NCBI RefSeq assembly: GCF_026627445.1 | Contig: NZ_JAPNLJ010000007.1 | Span: 119,624 to 183,623 of the forward strand | DNA from: Streptomyces sp. H27-H1 | GTDB lineage: Bacteria > Actinomycetota > Actinomycetes > Streptomycetales > Streptomycetaceae | Direction of reading: 5' to 3' | DNA length: 64,000 nucleotides | In this document: positions 7,519 through 15,573 of the stretch, in pieces | How the letters are laid out: the number at the start of each line of letters is the position of its first letter | Position numbering within the stretch: position 1 is the first letter of the stretch | Notes under the pieces: generated by a model | Told to the model about the DNA's origin: nothing | Seen by the model: the letters and a program-made list of their open reading frames with translations, nothing else | Databases searched by the model: none | Translations under genes and position numbers: made by a program

Positions 7519-8901
7519 TCAGACGGCCGGGACGCAGCGGCCCTCTTCGGTGCGGTACTGCCACTTGGCGCCGTCCTGGACGAGTTCCTTGACGGCGCGG
7601 ACGAAGCGCTCGACGTGCTCGTCGGGGGTGCCTGCGCCGAAGCTGACGCGGATGGCGTTCAGGGAACGCTCGCCCGGGGCCGCCTCCGGGGCTCCGCACT
7701 CACCCTGGGCCTGCGGCTCGCTGCCGAGCAGGGTGCGGACCAGCGGGTGGGCACAGAACAGGCCGTCGCGGACGCCGATGCCGTACTCGGCGGAGAGCGC
7801 GGCGGCGAAGTGGGAGCTGTTCCAGCCGTCCACCACGAAGGAGATGACTCCGACGCGCGGGGCGTCGTCGCCGAAGAGGGACAGGATCCGTACGGCCGGG
7901 ACCTCGGCCAGACCCTCGCGGACCTTGGTGATGAGCCGCTGCTCGCGGGCGACGAGGGTGTCGAAGCCCGCCTCCTTGAGCGCCTTGCAGGCGGAGGCGA
8001 TGGAGTAGACGCCGATGACGTTCGGGGAGCCGGCCTCGTGGCGGGCGGCGGTGGTGTGCCACTCGACGTCCACACCGCCGTCCTCGCGGCGGGCCACCTT
8101 GCGCGAGGCGCCGCCGCCGGCGAGGTAAGGCTCCGCCTCCTGCAGCCAGTCCGCGCGGCCGGCGAGCACGCCCGAGCCGAAGGGCGCGTAGAGCTTGTGC
8201 CCGGAGAAGGCGATCCAGTCCACGTCCAGCTCCTGCACGGAGACGGGGTGGTGCGGGGCCAGCTGGGCGGCGTCCAGGACGATCCGCGCGCCGTGGGCGT
8301 GCGCGGCGGCGGCGAGTTCCTTGACGGGCCACAGCTCGCCGGTGACGTTGGAGGCGCCGGTGACGCAGACCAGCGCCGGGCCGTAGGGGTCGCGGTCGGC
8401 CAGGGCCCGCTCCAGGGTGGCGACGGCCTCGTCCGGGGTGCGGGGGGCGTTGAGGTAGGTGACCTGTGCGTTCGTCCAGGGCAGCAGCGAGGCGTGGTGC
8501 TCGGTCTCGAAGACGAACACCTGGCAGTCGGCGGGCAGCACGGCGGCGAGCAGGTTGAGGGAGTCGGTGGTGGACCGGGTGAAGATCACCTGGTCGGAGG
8601 CGCGGCAGTCGAGGAACTCGGCGACCGTGACGCGGCTCTGCTCGAACAGGTCGGTGGAGAGCTGGGAGAGGTAGCCGGCGCCGCGGTGGACGCTGCCGTA
8701 GTACGGGGCGTACGCGGCCACGTCGTCCCAGACCCGCTGCAGGGCGGGGGCACTGGCCGCGTAGTCGAGGGCGGCGTAGGTGACCTCGCCGCCGGTGACG
8801 AGCGGCACGGTGACCTCGCGGCCGAGGACCGGCAGCGGCTCGGCACAGGCAGGGCCCTCGGCAACGGCGGTGGCGACGGCGGCGTTCGGGGTTGCGGACA
8901 T
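7519..8901 (-). CDS. Class V aminotransferase / cysteine desulfurase (SufS-like)
   Basis: PLP enzyme of 460 residues. The PLP Lys is K236 in AFSGHKLYAP, preceded by VLDAAQLAPHH (PLP ring Asp and Gln). Cys383 in RDGLFCAHPL occupies the place of the SufS active-site Cys (R-x-G-H-H-C-A), so sulfur mobilisation from cysteine is plausible. The flanking residues differ from classical SufS, and the true substrate may be another amino acid. The start ATG has GGGAG 8 nt upstream. It follows a SAM-IV-type riboswitch and a mini-ORF about 180 nt upstream, tying its expression to S-adenosylmethionine level and suggesting a role in methionine/cysteine sulfur metabolism. No other suf genes are adjacent. Confidence 0.82.
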   Translation of the reverse strand: MSATPNAAVATAVAEGPACAEPLPVLGREVTVPLVTGGEVTYAALDYAASAPALQRVWDDVAAYAPYYGSVHRGAGYLSQLSTDLFEQSRVTVAEFLDCRASDQVIFTRSTTDSLNLLAAVLPADCQVFVFETEHHASLLPWTNAQVTYLNAPRTPDEAVATLERALADRDPYGPALVCVTGASNVTGELWPVKELAAAAHAHGARIVLDAAQLAPHHPVSVQELDVDWIAFSGHKLYAPFGSGVLAGRADWLQEAEPYLAGGGASRKVARREDGGVDVEWHTTAARHEAGSPNVIGVYSIASACKALKEAGFDTLVAREQRLITKVREGLAEVPAVRILSLFGDDAPRVGVISFVVDGWNSSHFAAALSAEYGIGVRDGLFCAHPLVRTLLGSEPQAQGECGAPEAAPGERSLNAIRVSFGAGTPDEHVERFVRAVKELVQDGAKWQYRTEEGRCVPAV

Positions 8902-9065
8902 GGCGGTATCTCCCGGCAGGCAGGTCTGAATGGCTTCGGTGTGCCCGTACGCGGATACGGCTCTGCGGCCGTTCGGGGTACGGGAATGCCCCGGAGTGCG
9001 GGCCGGCGTACGCGGGTACGCCGAAATGACCCTGTTCCGAGGGGTGAAGAAGGGGCGGACTCGCC

Positions 9066-9086
9066 CTATCGCATTCGCTTGCTCAC
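9066..9086 (-). CDS. Six-codon mini-ORF behind the SAM riboswitch
   Basis: GTG-AGC-AAG-CGA-ATG-CGA-TAG would encode the hexapeptide MSKRMR. It is preceded by a strong Shine-Dalgarno GAGGAG (9094-9099) at 7 nt spacing, which lies in the 3' arm of the hairpin ending the riboswitch. It is too short to be judged by composition. It is listed because of the ribosome-binding site and its position, and may be a regulatory leader. Confidence 0.4.
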   Translation of the reverse strand: MSKRMR

Positions 9087-9095
9087 GGAAAGACT

Positions 9096-9126
9096 CCTCG
9101 AGAGACCAGGACCCCTGGATTCGAGG
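9096..9126 (-). promoter_or_regulatory. Expression-platform hairpin sequestering a Shine-Dalgarno
   Basis: On the minus strand CCTCGA (9121-9126) pairs with TCGAGG (9096-9101), with an inner CCAGG/CCTGG stem. The 3' arm contains most of the GAGGAG ribosome-binding site of the mini-ORF, so formation of the hairpin should block initiation there. Confidence 0.5.
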
Positions 9127-9246
9127 GATCCGCGCTTGCCGTAGACCTCACTGCCTACGGCCTGGTCATCACCCGGGGCACCCCGCCACGGAAGGAGGGT
9201 TGCCGGACAGCGAGCCGGGGCCAAAACGCTGTCACTCGTGACCTGG
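9124..9246 (-). promoter_or_regulatory. SAM-IV-type S-adenosylmethionine riboswitch
   Basis: Read on the minus strand, the leader contains in order GGTCACGAGTGACAGCG, a CCCCGGC segment, CCGGCAACCCTCC, GGGGTGCCCCGGGTGA, GACCAGG, a variable hairpin (CCGTAGGC...GTCTACGG) and GGCAAGCGCGG. This order and these conserved blocks are those of the actinobacterial SAM-IV riboswitch (Rfam family RF00634, recalled from memory). It lies about 220 nt upstream of the class V aminotransferase gene and after the trpD terminator. Confidence 0.85.
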
Positions 9247-9279
9247 GGAGCATCCTGCCACAAGATCCTCCGAGCACAA

Positions 9280-9308
9280 GACCCCGGTCCACATGGCGGA
9301 CCGGGGTC
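9280..9308 (-). terminator. trpD terminator
   Basis: An 11-bp perfect stem (gaccccggtcc / ggaccggggtc) with a 7-nt loop starts 35 nt after the trpD stop. Confidence 0.65.
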
Positions 9309-9342
9309 ACTTGCGGATCTTGGCCGGATCCCGTCGGAACGG

Positions 9343-10407
9343 CTAGGCGTTGCTCGCCGCCACCCAGCGGGCCAGCGCCGCCCGGGCCTCGCCCGAGTCC
9401 ACGGACTCCGCCGCCCGTACGACACCCGCGGCGAGCTGCTCCTCCAGGGTGCCCGTGCCCGGGTCCAGCGCGACCAGGGCCGCCGCCGAGTTCAGCAGCA
9501 CCGCGTCACGGACGGGGCCGGTCTCGCCGGCCAGGAGCCGGCGGGCCACGTCCGCGTTGTACGAGGCGTCCGCGCCGCCCAGGGCGGAGACCTCCACCAG
9601 CGGGATGCCGATGTCGCGCGGGTCGAAGCCCTGCTCCCTGACCTCGCCGCCCCGGACCCACCAGACCCGGGAGGTCGCCGTGGTGGTGAGCTCGTCGAGC
9701 CCGTCGTCACCGCGGAACACCAGCGCCGAGGAGCCCCGCTCCGCCAGTACGCCGGCGACGATCGGGGCCACCCGCGCGTCGGCCACACCCGTGGCCTGCG
9801 CCCGGACCCGCGCCGGATTGGTCAGCGGGCCGAGGAAGTTGAAGGTGGTCCGGATGCCGAGTTCCCGGCGGGCGGCCGCCACGTGCCGCAGCGCGGGGTG
9901 GAACTTGACCGCGAAGCAGAAGGTGATCCCGGCTTCCTCAGCCACTTCCACCACCCGGGCGGGGGTGAGGTCGAGGTTGACTCCCAGCTTCTCCAGGACG
10001 TCCGAGGAGCCGCTCGCGGAGGACGCGGCCCGGTTGCCGTGCTTGACCACCTTGGCACCCGTACCGGCCACCACGATCGCCGACATCGTGGAGATGTTGA
10101 CCGTCTTGGCCCCGTCGCCTCCGGTGCCGACGATGTCCACCGTCCGGCCCGGCACCTCGATCAGGTTGGCGTGTTCGTACATGGCGCGGACCAGCCCGTT
10201 GATCTCGGCGACGGTCTCGCCCTTGGCCCGCAACGCGACCGCGAAGCCTGCGATCTGGGCGTCGGTGGCCTCCCCGCGCATGATCCGGTCCATGGCCCAG
10301 GCCGTGTCGTCGGCGCCGAGGTCGCGGCCGGTCAGCAGGGCCTCCAGAACGCCCGGCCAGCCGCGGGCCGCCACGCTGTCGCCGCCTGCCGGGGTCACAA
10401 CGTTCAT
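9343..10407 (-). CDS. trpD: Anthranilate phosphoribosyltransferase
   Basis: Transfers phosphoribose from PRPP to anthranilate, the second step of tryptophan synthesis, in the cytosol. The protein is 354 residues with the family hallmarks [15 protein letters not shown] (PRPP/Mg loop, about 95-110), [15 protein letters not shown] (anthranilate/PRPP site) and LGPLTNPA. The ATG at 10405-10407 (MNVVTPAGG) has AGGAG 7 nt upstream; the open frame further upstream is non-coding. Other trp genes are absent. As in mycobacteria it stands alone beside the qcr operon, read in the same direction but separated by a strong hairpin. Confidence 0.95.
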   Translation of the reverse strand: MNVVTPAGGDSVAARGWPGVLEALLTGRDLGADDTAWAMDRIMRGEATDAQIAGFAVALRAKGETVAEINGLVRAMYEHANLIEVPGRTVDIVGTGGDGAKTVNISTMSAIVVAGTGAKVVKHGNRAASSASGSSDVLEKLGVNLDLTPARVVEVAEEAGITFCFAVKFHPALRHVAAARRELGIRTTFNFLGPLTNPARVRAQATGVADARVAPIVAGVLAERGSSALVFRGDDGLDELTTTATSRVWWVRGGEVREQGFDPRDIGIPLVEVSALGGADASYNADVARRLLAGETGPVRDAVLLNSAAALVALDPGTGTLEEQLAAGVVRAAESVDSGEARAALARWVAASNA

Positions 10408-10485
10408 GGTCCGCTCCTGCTGCTTGTCGAGGATTCCACGTCGAACGGGGAAGGGCTTCAGCCTATCCAGCCCCGGGGACGGCAA

Positions 10486-10516
10486 AGAGCCCCGTCCAGA
10501 CACTGGACGGGGCTCT
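10486..10516 (-). terminator. Terminator of the ctaE-qcrCAB operon
   Basis: A 13-bp perfect stem (agagccccgtcca / tggacggggctct) with a 5-nt loop lies between qcrB and trpD. Confidence 0.7.
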
Positions 10517-10588
10517 CGCCGTGGCGACACCAGGACTGACCGAAACCAGTCCCTCAAGCAGTCATGCGTAGTGCGTGGTGCGTGCTAC

Positions 10589-10628
10589 GTGAAGCTGTGA
10601 AGCTGTGAAGCTGTGAAGCTGTGAAGCC
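10589..10628. repeat. Tandem 8-bp repeat (gtgaagct) x5
   Basis: Five head-to-tail copies of gtgaagct (the last ends in cc) lie 13-53 nt past the qcrB stop. The unit length is not a multiple of three and the region is non-coding. Confidence 0.85.
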
Positions 10629-10641
10629 GTAACGCGGGAGA

Positions 10642-12294
10642 TCAGTGGTGGCCGTGGCCGCTCTGGATCTCCTTGTACTCCTCGACCGTGGGCTTCGGGA
10701 TCTGGTTGTTCTCCCCGTAGTAGCCCTTGCTGAGCTTGGCGCGGAGCTTCTCCAGCGGCTTCACCTTGCGCTCGACACCGTTCTCGTCCACCGTCGGGCC
10801 GATCTCGGCGGGCTCGTACTGGTCGTACGAGGTGAGCGTGTGCAGCTTGCCCTGCGAGAGCGGCTCGTGGACCTCGACGAACTCACCGTGCGGCAGGCGC
10901 TTGATGACGCCGGTCTCGCGACCGTGCAGCACCTTGTCCCGGTCCCGGCGCTGAAGGCCGAGGCAGATCCGCTTGGTGATGACGAAGGCGATGACCGGGC
11001 CGACGAAGAACCCGATGCGGGCGAACCAGGTGATCGAGTTGATCGAGAGGTGGAAGTACTGCGCGAACATGTCGTTTCCACCGGCGATCAGCAGGATGAC
11101 GTACCACGTCAGCCAAGCCACGCCGAAGCCCGTACGGGTCGGGGCGTTGCGCGGGCGGTCCAGGATGTGGTGCTCGCGCTTGTCCCCGGTGACCCAGGAC
11201 TCGATGAACGGGTAGACCGCGATCGTGGCCAGGACCAGCGGGAAGATCGTGAACGGGATGAAGACACCCAGTGCGAGGGTGTGACCCCACAGGTTGATCT
11301 CCCAGCCGGGCATGGCACGGATCAGGCCCTCGGAGAAGCCCATGTACCAGTCGGGCTGCGCACCGGTGGACACGTGGTCCGGGCGGTACGGGCCGATCGC
11401 CCAGATCGGGTTGATCGAGGCGATCGCCGCGATGGCCGCGATGACACCGAAGACCAGGAAGAAGAAGCCTCCGGCCTTGGCCATGTAGACCGGGAGCAGC
11501 GGCATGCCGACGACGTTCTTCTCGGTCTTGCCGGGGCCCGCGAACTGGGTGTGCTTGTGGTAGAAGACCAGGATCAGGTGGGCCACCAGCAGGCCCATCA
11601 TGATGCCGGGCAGCAGCAGGATGTGGACCGAGTACAGCCGGCCCACGAAGTCGCCGCCGGGGAACTCTCCACCGAAGAAGAAGAACGACAGGTACGTGCC
11701 CACGATCGGCACGGACAGCATCGCGCCTTCCATGAAGCGGACACCGGTGCCCGAGAGCAGGTCGTCCGGCAGGGAGTAACCGGTGAAACCGGTGAACATG
11801 CCGAGGACCAGCAGCAGGAAGCCGAAGATCCAGTTGACCTCGCGCGGCTTGCGGAACGCGCCGGTGAAGAAGACGCGCATCATGTGCACGAGCATCGCCG
11901 CGATGAAGATCAGCGCCGACCAGTGGTGGATCTGCCGGATGAGCAGACCGCCGCGGACGTCGAAGCTGATGTGCAGCGTGGAGGCGAAGGCCTCGGACAT
12001 CGCGACACCCTGCATGGGGATGTACGAGCCGTCGTAGTGCACTTCGTTCATGCTCGGGTGGAAGAACAGCGTCAGGTACACACCCGTGAGGATGAGGACG
12101 ATGAAGCTGTAGAGGCAGATCTCACCCAGCATGAAGGACCAGTGGTCCGGGAAGATCTTGCGCATGTTGGCCTTGGCGAGGCTGTAGATGCCCAGCCGGC
12201 CGTCGGCCCAGTCGGCTACACGCTCGCCGGCCGGGGCCTTGCGCTCCTTGCCCGCCGCGGGAGCGGGTGACGGGTTGTTCGTGGCAGTGCTCAT
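10642..12294 (-). CDS. qcrB: Cytochrome bc1 (bcc) complex cytochrome b subunit
   Basis: Membrane subunit of menaquinol:cytochrome c reductase, carrying hemes bL and bH. It has 550 residues with eight to nine transmembrane helices. Heme-binding His residues occur in the LHISFDV/IHHWSALIF segment and in HILLLPG. The quinol-site motif appears as a PDHVS-type variant. It has the long C-terminal extension typical of actinobacteria. Its ATG overlaps the qcrA stop by 4 nt. It is last in ctaE-qcrC-qcrA-qcrB, and with ctaCDF the product forms the actinobacterial bcc-aa3 supercomplex. Confidence 0.97.
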   Translation of the reverse strand: MSTATNNPSPAPAAGKERKAPAGERVADWADGRLGIYSLAKANMRKIFPDHWSFMLGEICLYSFIVLILTGVYLTLFFHPSMNEVHYDGSYIPMQGVAMSEAFASTLHISFDVRGGLLIRQIHHWSALIFIAAMLVHMMRVFFTGAFRKPREVNWIFGFLLLVLGMFTGFTGYSLPDDLLSGTGVRFMEGAMLSVPIVGTYLSFFFFGGEFPGGDFVGRLYSVHILLLPGIMMGLLVAHLILVFYHKHTQFAGPGKTEKNVVGMPLLPVYMAKAGGFFFLVFGVIAAIAAIASINPIWAIGPYRPDHVSTGAQPDWYMGFSEGLIRAMPGWEINLWGHTLALGVFIPFTIFPLVLATIAVYPFIESWVTGDKREHHILDRPRNAPTRTGFGVAWLTWYVILLIAGGNDMFAQYFHLSINSITWFARIGFFVGPVIAFVITKRICLGLQRRDRDKVLHGRETGVIKRLPHGEFVEVHEPLSQGKLHTLTSYDQYEPAEIGPTVDENGVERKVKPLEKLRAKLSKGYYGENNQIPKPTVEEYKEIQSGHGHH

Positions 12295-13349
12295 CCGCGC
12301 TCCCAGAATGAGGGACCGACGGGCTCTTCGAAGTCGCCGAGCGCCTCGAGGAAACCTTCGTCATTGACGCCGATCCGCAACTGCGGGAGCGCGTGACCAG
12401 CCGGGCCGAAGATGACTCGGGCGCCGTCGGAGAGGTCGAAGGTGGACTGGTGGCACGGGCAGAGCACGTGGTGCGACTGCTGCTCGTACAGGCTGATCGG
12501 GCAGCCGACGTGGGTACAGATCTTGGAGTAGGCCACGATGCCGTCGTGGGACCACTCCAGTTCCTTCTTGTCCTTGATGTCGTCCGGCTGAATGCGGACG
12601 ATCATCAGGGCGGCCTTGGCGATCTGCATCTGGAAGTCGTGCGCGTCCTCCTCCAGGCCTTCCGGCATGGCGAAGGTCAGCGAACCGACGACGATGTCCT
12701 CGGGACGAAGCGGCTCCATCGTGTTCTGGTTGATGAGCATCTTGCCCTTGGCCCAGATGGTCTTCCGCAGCTTGTCCTCGGGCAGCGGGCCCAGGTCGCG
12801 CAGGATCACGACGGCGGAGAGCGGCATCAGAGCCAGCGCACCGAACATCGTGTTGCGGATCAGCGGGCGGCGGCCGATGGCCGACTCGCGCGCGCCGTCC
12901 GCGAAGTCCTGCATGACCTGCGCCTTGACCTCGGCCGGGGCCGCGATCTCGTGACGCTCGGCGGCGACCTCCACGTCGGACATCAGGGTGCGGGCCCAGT
13001 GGACCGCGCCCGCGCCGATGCAGAAGAGGGCCGCGCCGAGGGTCATGCCCAGGGCGAAGTTGAGAGCGCTCACCTTCCCGATGGGGAAGATGTAGACGAT
13101 CTTGTCGACCGGCAGGGTCACGAAGGAGGCGATGAAGCCGATCGTGGCCAGCATCGACAGGGTGAACAGGAAGGCCACCGTGCGCTCGGAGCGCTTCGCG
13201 GCCCGCTCGTCGATGTCCTGGATCCGCGGGCGGTGAACCGGCAGACCGGGGTCGGCGAACGGATCGTCCGCCACTGACACGACACCGTGGTGCGCGTCGC
13301 CCTGCTCGCTCGGCAGGTGCTTCTCTACGGGAATGTCTTGGCTACTCAT
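12291..13349 (-). CDS. qcrA: Rieske iron-sulfur subunit of the bcc complex
   Basis: A 352-residue 2Fe-2S subunit that takes electrons from quinol. The long N-terminal region has about three transmembrane segments (about 75-95, 110-130, 185-205), an actinobacterial trait. The Rieske domain is C-terminal with CTHVGC (278-283) and CPCHQS (297-302) supplying two Cys and two His. Both ends overlap neighbours by 4 nt (qcrC upstream, qcrB downstream), so the three are translationally coupled. ErpA, encoded near 25 kb, is a plausible cluster donor, though this is an inference. Confidence 0.97.
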   Translation of the reverse strand: MSSQDIPVEKHLPSEQGDAHHGVVSVADDPFADPGLPVHRPRIQDIDERAAKRSERTVAFLFTLSMLATIGFIASFVTLPVDKIVYIFPIGKVSALNFALGMTLGAALFCIGAGAVHWARTLMSDVEVAAERHEIAAPAEVKAQVMQDFADGARESAIGRRPLIRNTMFGALALMPLSAVVILRDLGPLPEDKLRKTIWAKGKMLINQNTMEPLRPEDIVVGSLTFAMPEGLEEDAHDFQMQIAKAALMIVRIQPDDIKDKKELEWSHDGIVAYSKICTHVGCPISLYEQQSHHVLCPCHQSTFDLSDGARVIFGPAGHALPQLRIGVNDEGFLEALGDFEEPVGPSFWERG

Positions 13350-14155
13350 GACTTCTTGGCCTTAGCGGTGTGGGCCGCGACCCAGACGGCGACAGCGATC
13401 AGCGCACCCAGCCCGAAGATCCAGCCGAACAGGCCCTCGGAGACGGGGCCGAGGCCACCGAGCTTGAGGCCACCGGGGCTGGTCGACTTCTCGCCGTTGA
13501 CGTGCTGGAGGTACGCGATGATGTCCTTCTTCTGCTTCTCCGGCAGCGTGCTGTCGGGGAAGGAGGGCATGTTCTGCGGGCCGGTGAGCATGGCCTCGTA
13601 GATGTGCTTCGGCGAGACGCCCTCAAGGTTGGGGGCGTACTTGCCGTTCGTCAGTGCGCCGCCTTCGCCGGTGAAGTTGTGACACTGCGCGCAGTTGTTG
13701 CGGAACAGCTCACCACCCTTGGCGATGTCGGCACCCGCCGGGTCGTACTGCTTCTCGGACGGCACGATCGGGCCGGCACCGAGGGACGCGATGTACGCGG
13801 CCAGCTGGTCGGTCTGCGCCTGGGTGTAGATGACCGGCTTCTTCGGCACCTGGGCGCCAGGCTGCTGGGCGGGCATGCGGCCCGTGCTCACCTGGAAGTC
13901 GACGGCAGCGGAGCCGACGCCTACCAGGCTGGGGCCGTCAGAGGAACCCTGACCGCCGGTTCCGTGGCAGCTTGCGCAGCCGACGGCGTAGAGCTTCTGG
14001 CCCTCCTCGATGGCGAGGGACTGGGCGGTTTCGTCGGCCTTCGCATTGCCCGCGGGCGCGAAGGCGGCGTACAGCCCCCCGGTGACCGCCAGCGCGAAGA
14101 GTAGAACGACGACCGCCGCCAGCGGATGGCGTCGTCGTGCGGAGAGCTTTTTCAC
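13346..14155 (-). CDS. qcrC: Diheme cytochrome c subunit of the bcc complex
   Basis: A 269-residue diheme cytochrome c replacing separate cytochromes c1 and c. An N-terminal membrane anchor spans about 11-33. Heme motifs are CASCH (60-64) and CAQCH (155-159), with axial Met candidates in TGRMPAQ and MPSFPD. A C-terminal transmembrane helix spans about 240-262. It passes electrons directly to the CuA site of CtaC in the supercomplex. It lies 76 nt downstream of ctaE, with no terminator between them. Confidence 0.96.
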   Translation of the reverse strand: MKKLSARRRHPLAAVVVLLFALAVTGGLYAAFAPAGNAKADETAQSLAIEEGQKLYAVGCASCHGTGGQGSSDGPSLVGVGSAAVDFQVSTGRMPAQQPGAQVPKKPVIYTQAQTDQLAAYIASLGAGPIVPSEKQYDPAGADIAKGGELFRNNCAQCHNFTGEGGALTNGKYAPNLEGVSPKHIYEAMLTGPQNMPSFPDSTLPEKQKKDIIAYLQHVNGEKSTSPGGLKLGGLGPVSEGLFGWIFGLGALIAVAVWVAAHTAKAKKS

Positions 14156-14231
14156 GGATTACCCCGGTGTCAGGATCTTCTGCGTCGGTGTGTCTGGATG
14201 GAGTGCCGGGTCAGGCCCGGCGACGTGTTCG

Positions 14232-14852
14232 CTACTTGATCAGGTAGATCGTCGCGAAGAGGCCGATCCAGACAACATCGACGAAGTGCCAGTAGTAGGA
14301 CACGACGATGGCCGACGTGGCCTGTTCGTGGGTGAACCTCTTGGCCGCGTACGTCCGGCCGAGGACCAGCAGGAAGGCGATGAGACCGCCCGTCACGTGC
14401 AGCCCGTGGAAGCCGGTGGTCAGGTAGAAGACCGAGCCGTACGGACCGGACGAGAGGCTCATGCCCTCGTGCTTGACCAGCTCGGTGTACTCGAACACCT
14501 GCCCGCCAATGAAGATCGCACCCATGACGAACGTGATGATGAACCACGTCCTGAGCTTCTTCACGTCACCGCGCTCGGCGGCGAATACGCCGAGCTGGCA
14601 GGTGAGCGAGGAAAGCACCAGGATCGTCGTGTTCGTCGCCGAGAAGGGCAGATTCAAGGCCGAAGCCTGTTCTGTCCAGTACTCGGCGCCTGTCACGGAT
14701 CGCAGGGTGAAGTACATCGCGAAGAGGGCCGCGAAGAACATCAGCTCGGAACTCAACCAGATGATGGTTCCCACGCTGACGAGGTTCGGCCTGTTGACCG
14801 TCGGGTGCGCGTGCCCGGTATCTACTGTCGTTGCTGTCGCCACGACCGACAT
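14232..14852 (-). CDS. ctaE: Cytochrome c oxidase subunit III
   Basis: A 206-residue membrane protein with five transmembrane helices, as is usual for actinobacterial CtaE (seven in mitochondria). It contains the conserved [10 protein letters not shown] and the final [15 protein letters not shown] helix. It supports assembly and stability of the aa3 oxidase. It is first gene of the ctaE-qcrCAB operon, as in mycobacteria, while the other oxidase subunits are encoded at 17-20 kb. Confidence 0.96.
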   Translation of the reverse strand: MSVVATATTVDTGHAHPTVNRPNLVSVGTIIWLSSELMFFAALFAMYFTLRSVTGAEYWTEQASALNLPFSATNTTILVLSSLTCQLGVFAAERGDVKKLRTWFIITFVMGAIFIGGQVFEYTELVKHEGMSLSSGPYGSVFYLTTGFHGLHVTGGLIAFLLVLGRTYAAKRFTHEQATSAIVVSYYWHFVDVVWIGLFATIYLIK

Positions 14853-14991
14853 TATGTCGGTCCCTTATCCCGCCCTCACCCCGGGGGGTGCCGTTCGGAG
14901 TGTCAGGGGCGTGTGCAAGGCCCGAACGGCCCATCAGATCGCTCTTCGGACGGCTTGGGGAGATCCGCGGGCGAGGCTGTGCGAACCGATG

Positions 14992-15018
14992 TTGACACCG
15001 GGTCGGACGGAGTAGCAT
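14992..15018 (+). promoter_or_regulatory. Candidate promoter of the receiver-like gene
   Basis: TTGACA (14992-14997) and TAGCAT (15013-15018) are separated by 15 nt, slightly short of the usual 17-18, about 45 nt before the start codon. Confidence 0.4.
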
Positions 15019-15063
15019 CCCGCGCAACATCAACGTGATTCACGGGACACGTGGAGGAACGAA

Positions 15064-15465
15064 ATGCGGGCGACTGCGCGGGTTCTGGTCTACAGCGACG
15101 ACGCGGGCACCCGGGAGCAGGTGCGGTTGGCGGCCGGGCGCAGGCCGGCCGCGGACCTGCCGCCGGTGGAGTTCCTGGAGTGCGCCACGCTGCCGGCCGT
15201 CCTGAAGGAGCTGGACGCGGGCGGAATCGACGTCTGCGTGCTGGACGGCGAGGCGGTTCCGGCCGGGGGCATGGGGGTGTGCCGGCAGATCAAGGACGAG
15301 ATCTTCCAGTGCCCGCCCGTACTGCTCCTGATGGGCCGTCCGCAGGATGCCTGGCTGGCCACGTGGAGCCGCGCGGACGCCGCCGTCACCCTTCCGGTTG
15401 ATCCGGTGGACTTCGCGCAGTCCCTGGCGGGTCTGCTGCGCGCGCGGCTCTCCCCGGCGGCATAA
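15064..15465 (+). CDS. Small receiver-like (pseudo-response-regulator) protein
   Basis: A 133-residue protein that follows the CheY-like alternation of strands and helices: VLVYSDDAGTREQV at the N-terminus, DVCVLDGEAVPAGGMG in place of the phosphoacceptor loop, VLLLMGR, and DAAVTLPVDPVDFAQSLAGLL at the end. An Asp (D62 in VLDGE) lies near the phosphorylation position, but the surrounding residues are atypical. It has no output domain. It is probably a single-domain signalling or pseudo-receiver protein of unknown partner. The start ATG has GGAGGAA 5 nt upstream. It is divergent from the ctaE-qcr operon, so a respiratory link is possible but unproven. Confidence 0.6.
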   Translation: MRATARVLVYSDDAGTREQVRLAAGRRPAADLPPVEFLECATLPAVLKELDAGGIDVCVLDGEAVPAGGMGVCRQIKDEIFQCPPVLLLMGRPQDAWLATWSRADAAVTLPVDPVDFAQSLAGLLRARLSPAA

Positions 15466-15504
15466 CGGGCCCGTACGGCCCGTACAGCCCCTTGACGGCA
15501 CACG

Positions 15505-15543
15505 CAGGGGCCGCGGGCGCCCGTACGGGCGCTGCGGCCCCTG
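15505..15543. terminator. Bidirectional terminator
   Basis: A long stem (caggggccgc...gcggcccctg with an inner gggcgcccgtacgggcgc palindrome) lies between the convergent receiver-like and L,D-transpeptidase genes. Confidence 0.65.
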
Positions 15544-15573
15544 AGGGCTCTTGTGGCCCTCCTGGCCCAGTGG

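Noticed and set aside
10589..10628. CRISPR-like short repeats
   Set aside because: Units are 8 bp, contiguous and without spacers.
15064..15465. Functional response regulator
   Set aside because: The fold pattern is receiver-like but the acidic pocket and phosphoacceptor surroundings are atypical and no output domain exists, so only a pseudo-receiver is claimed.
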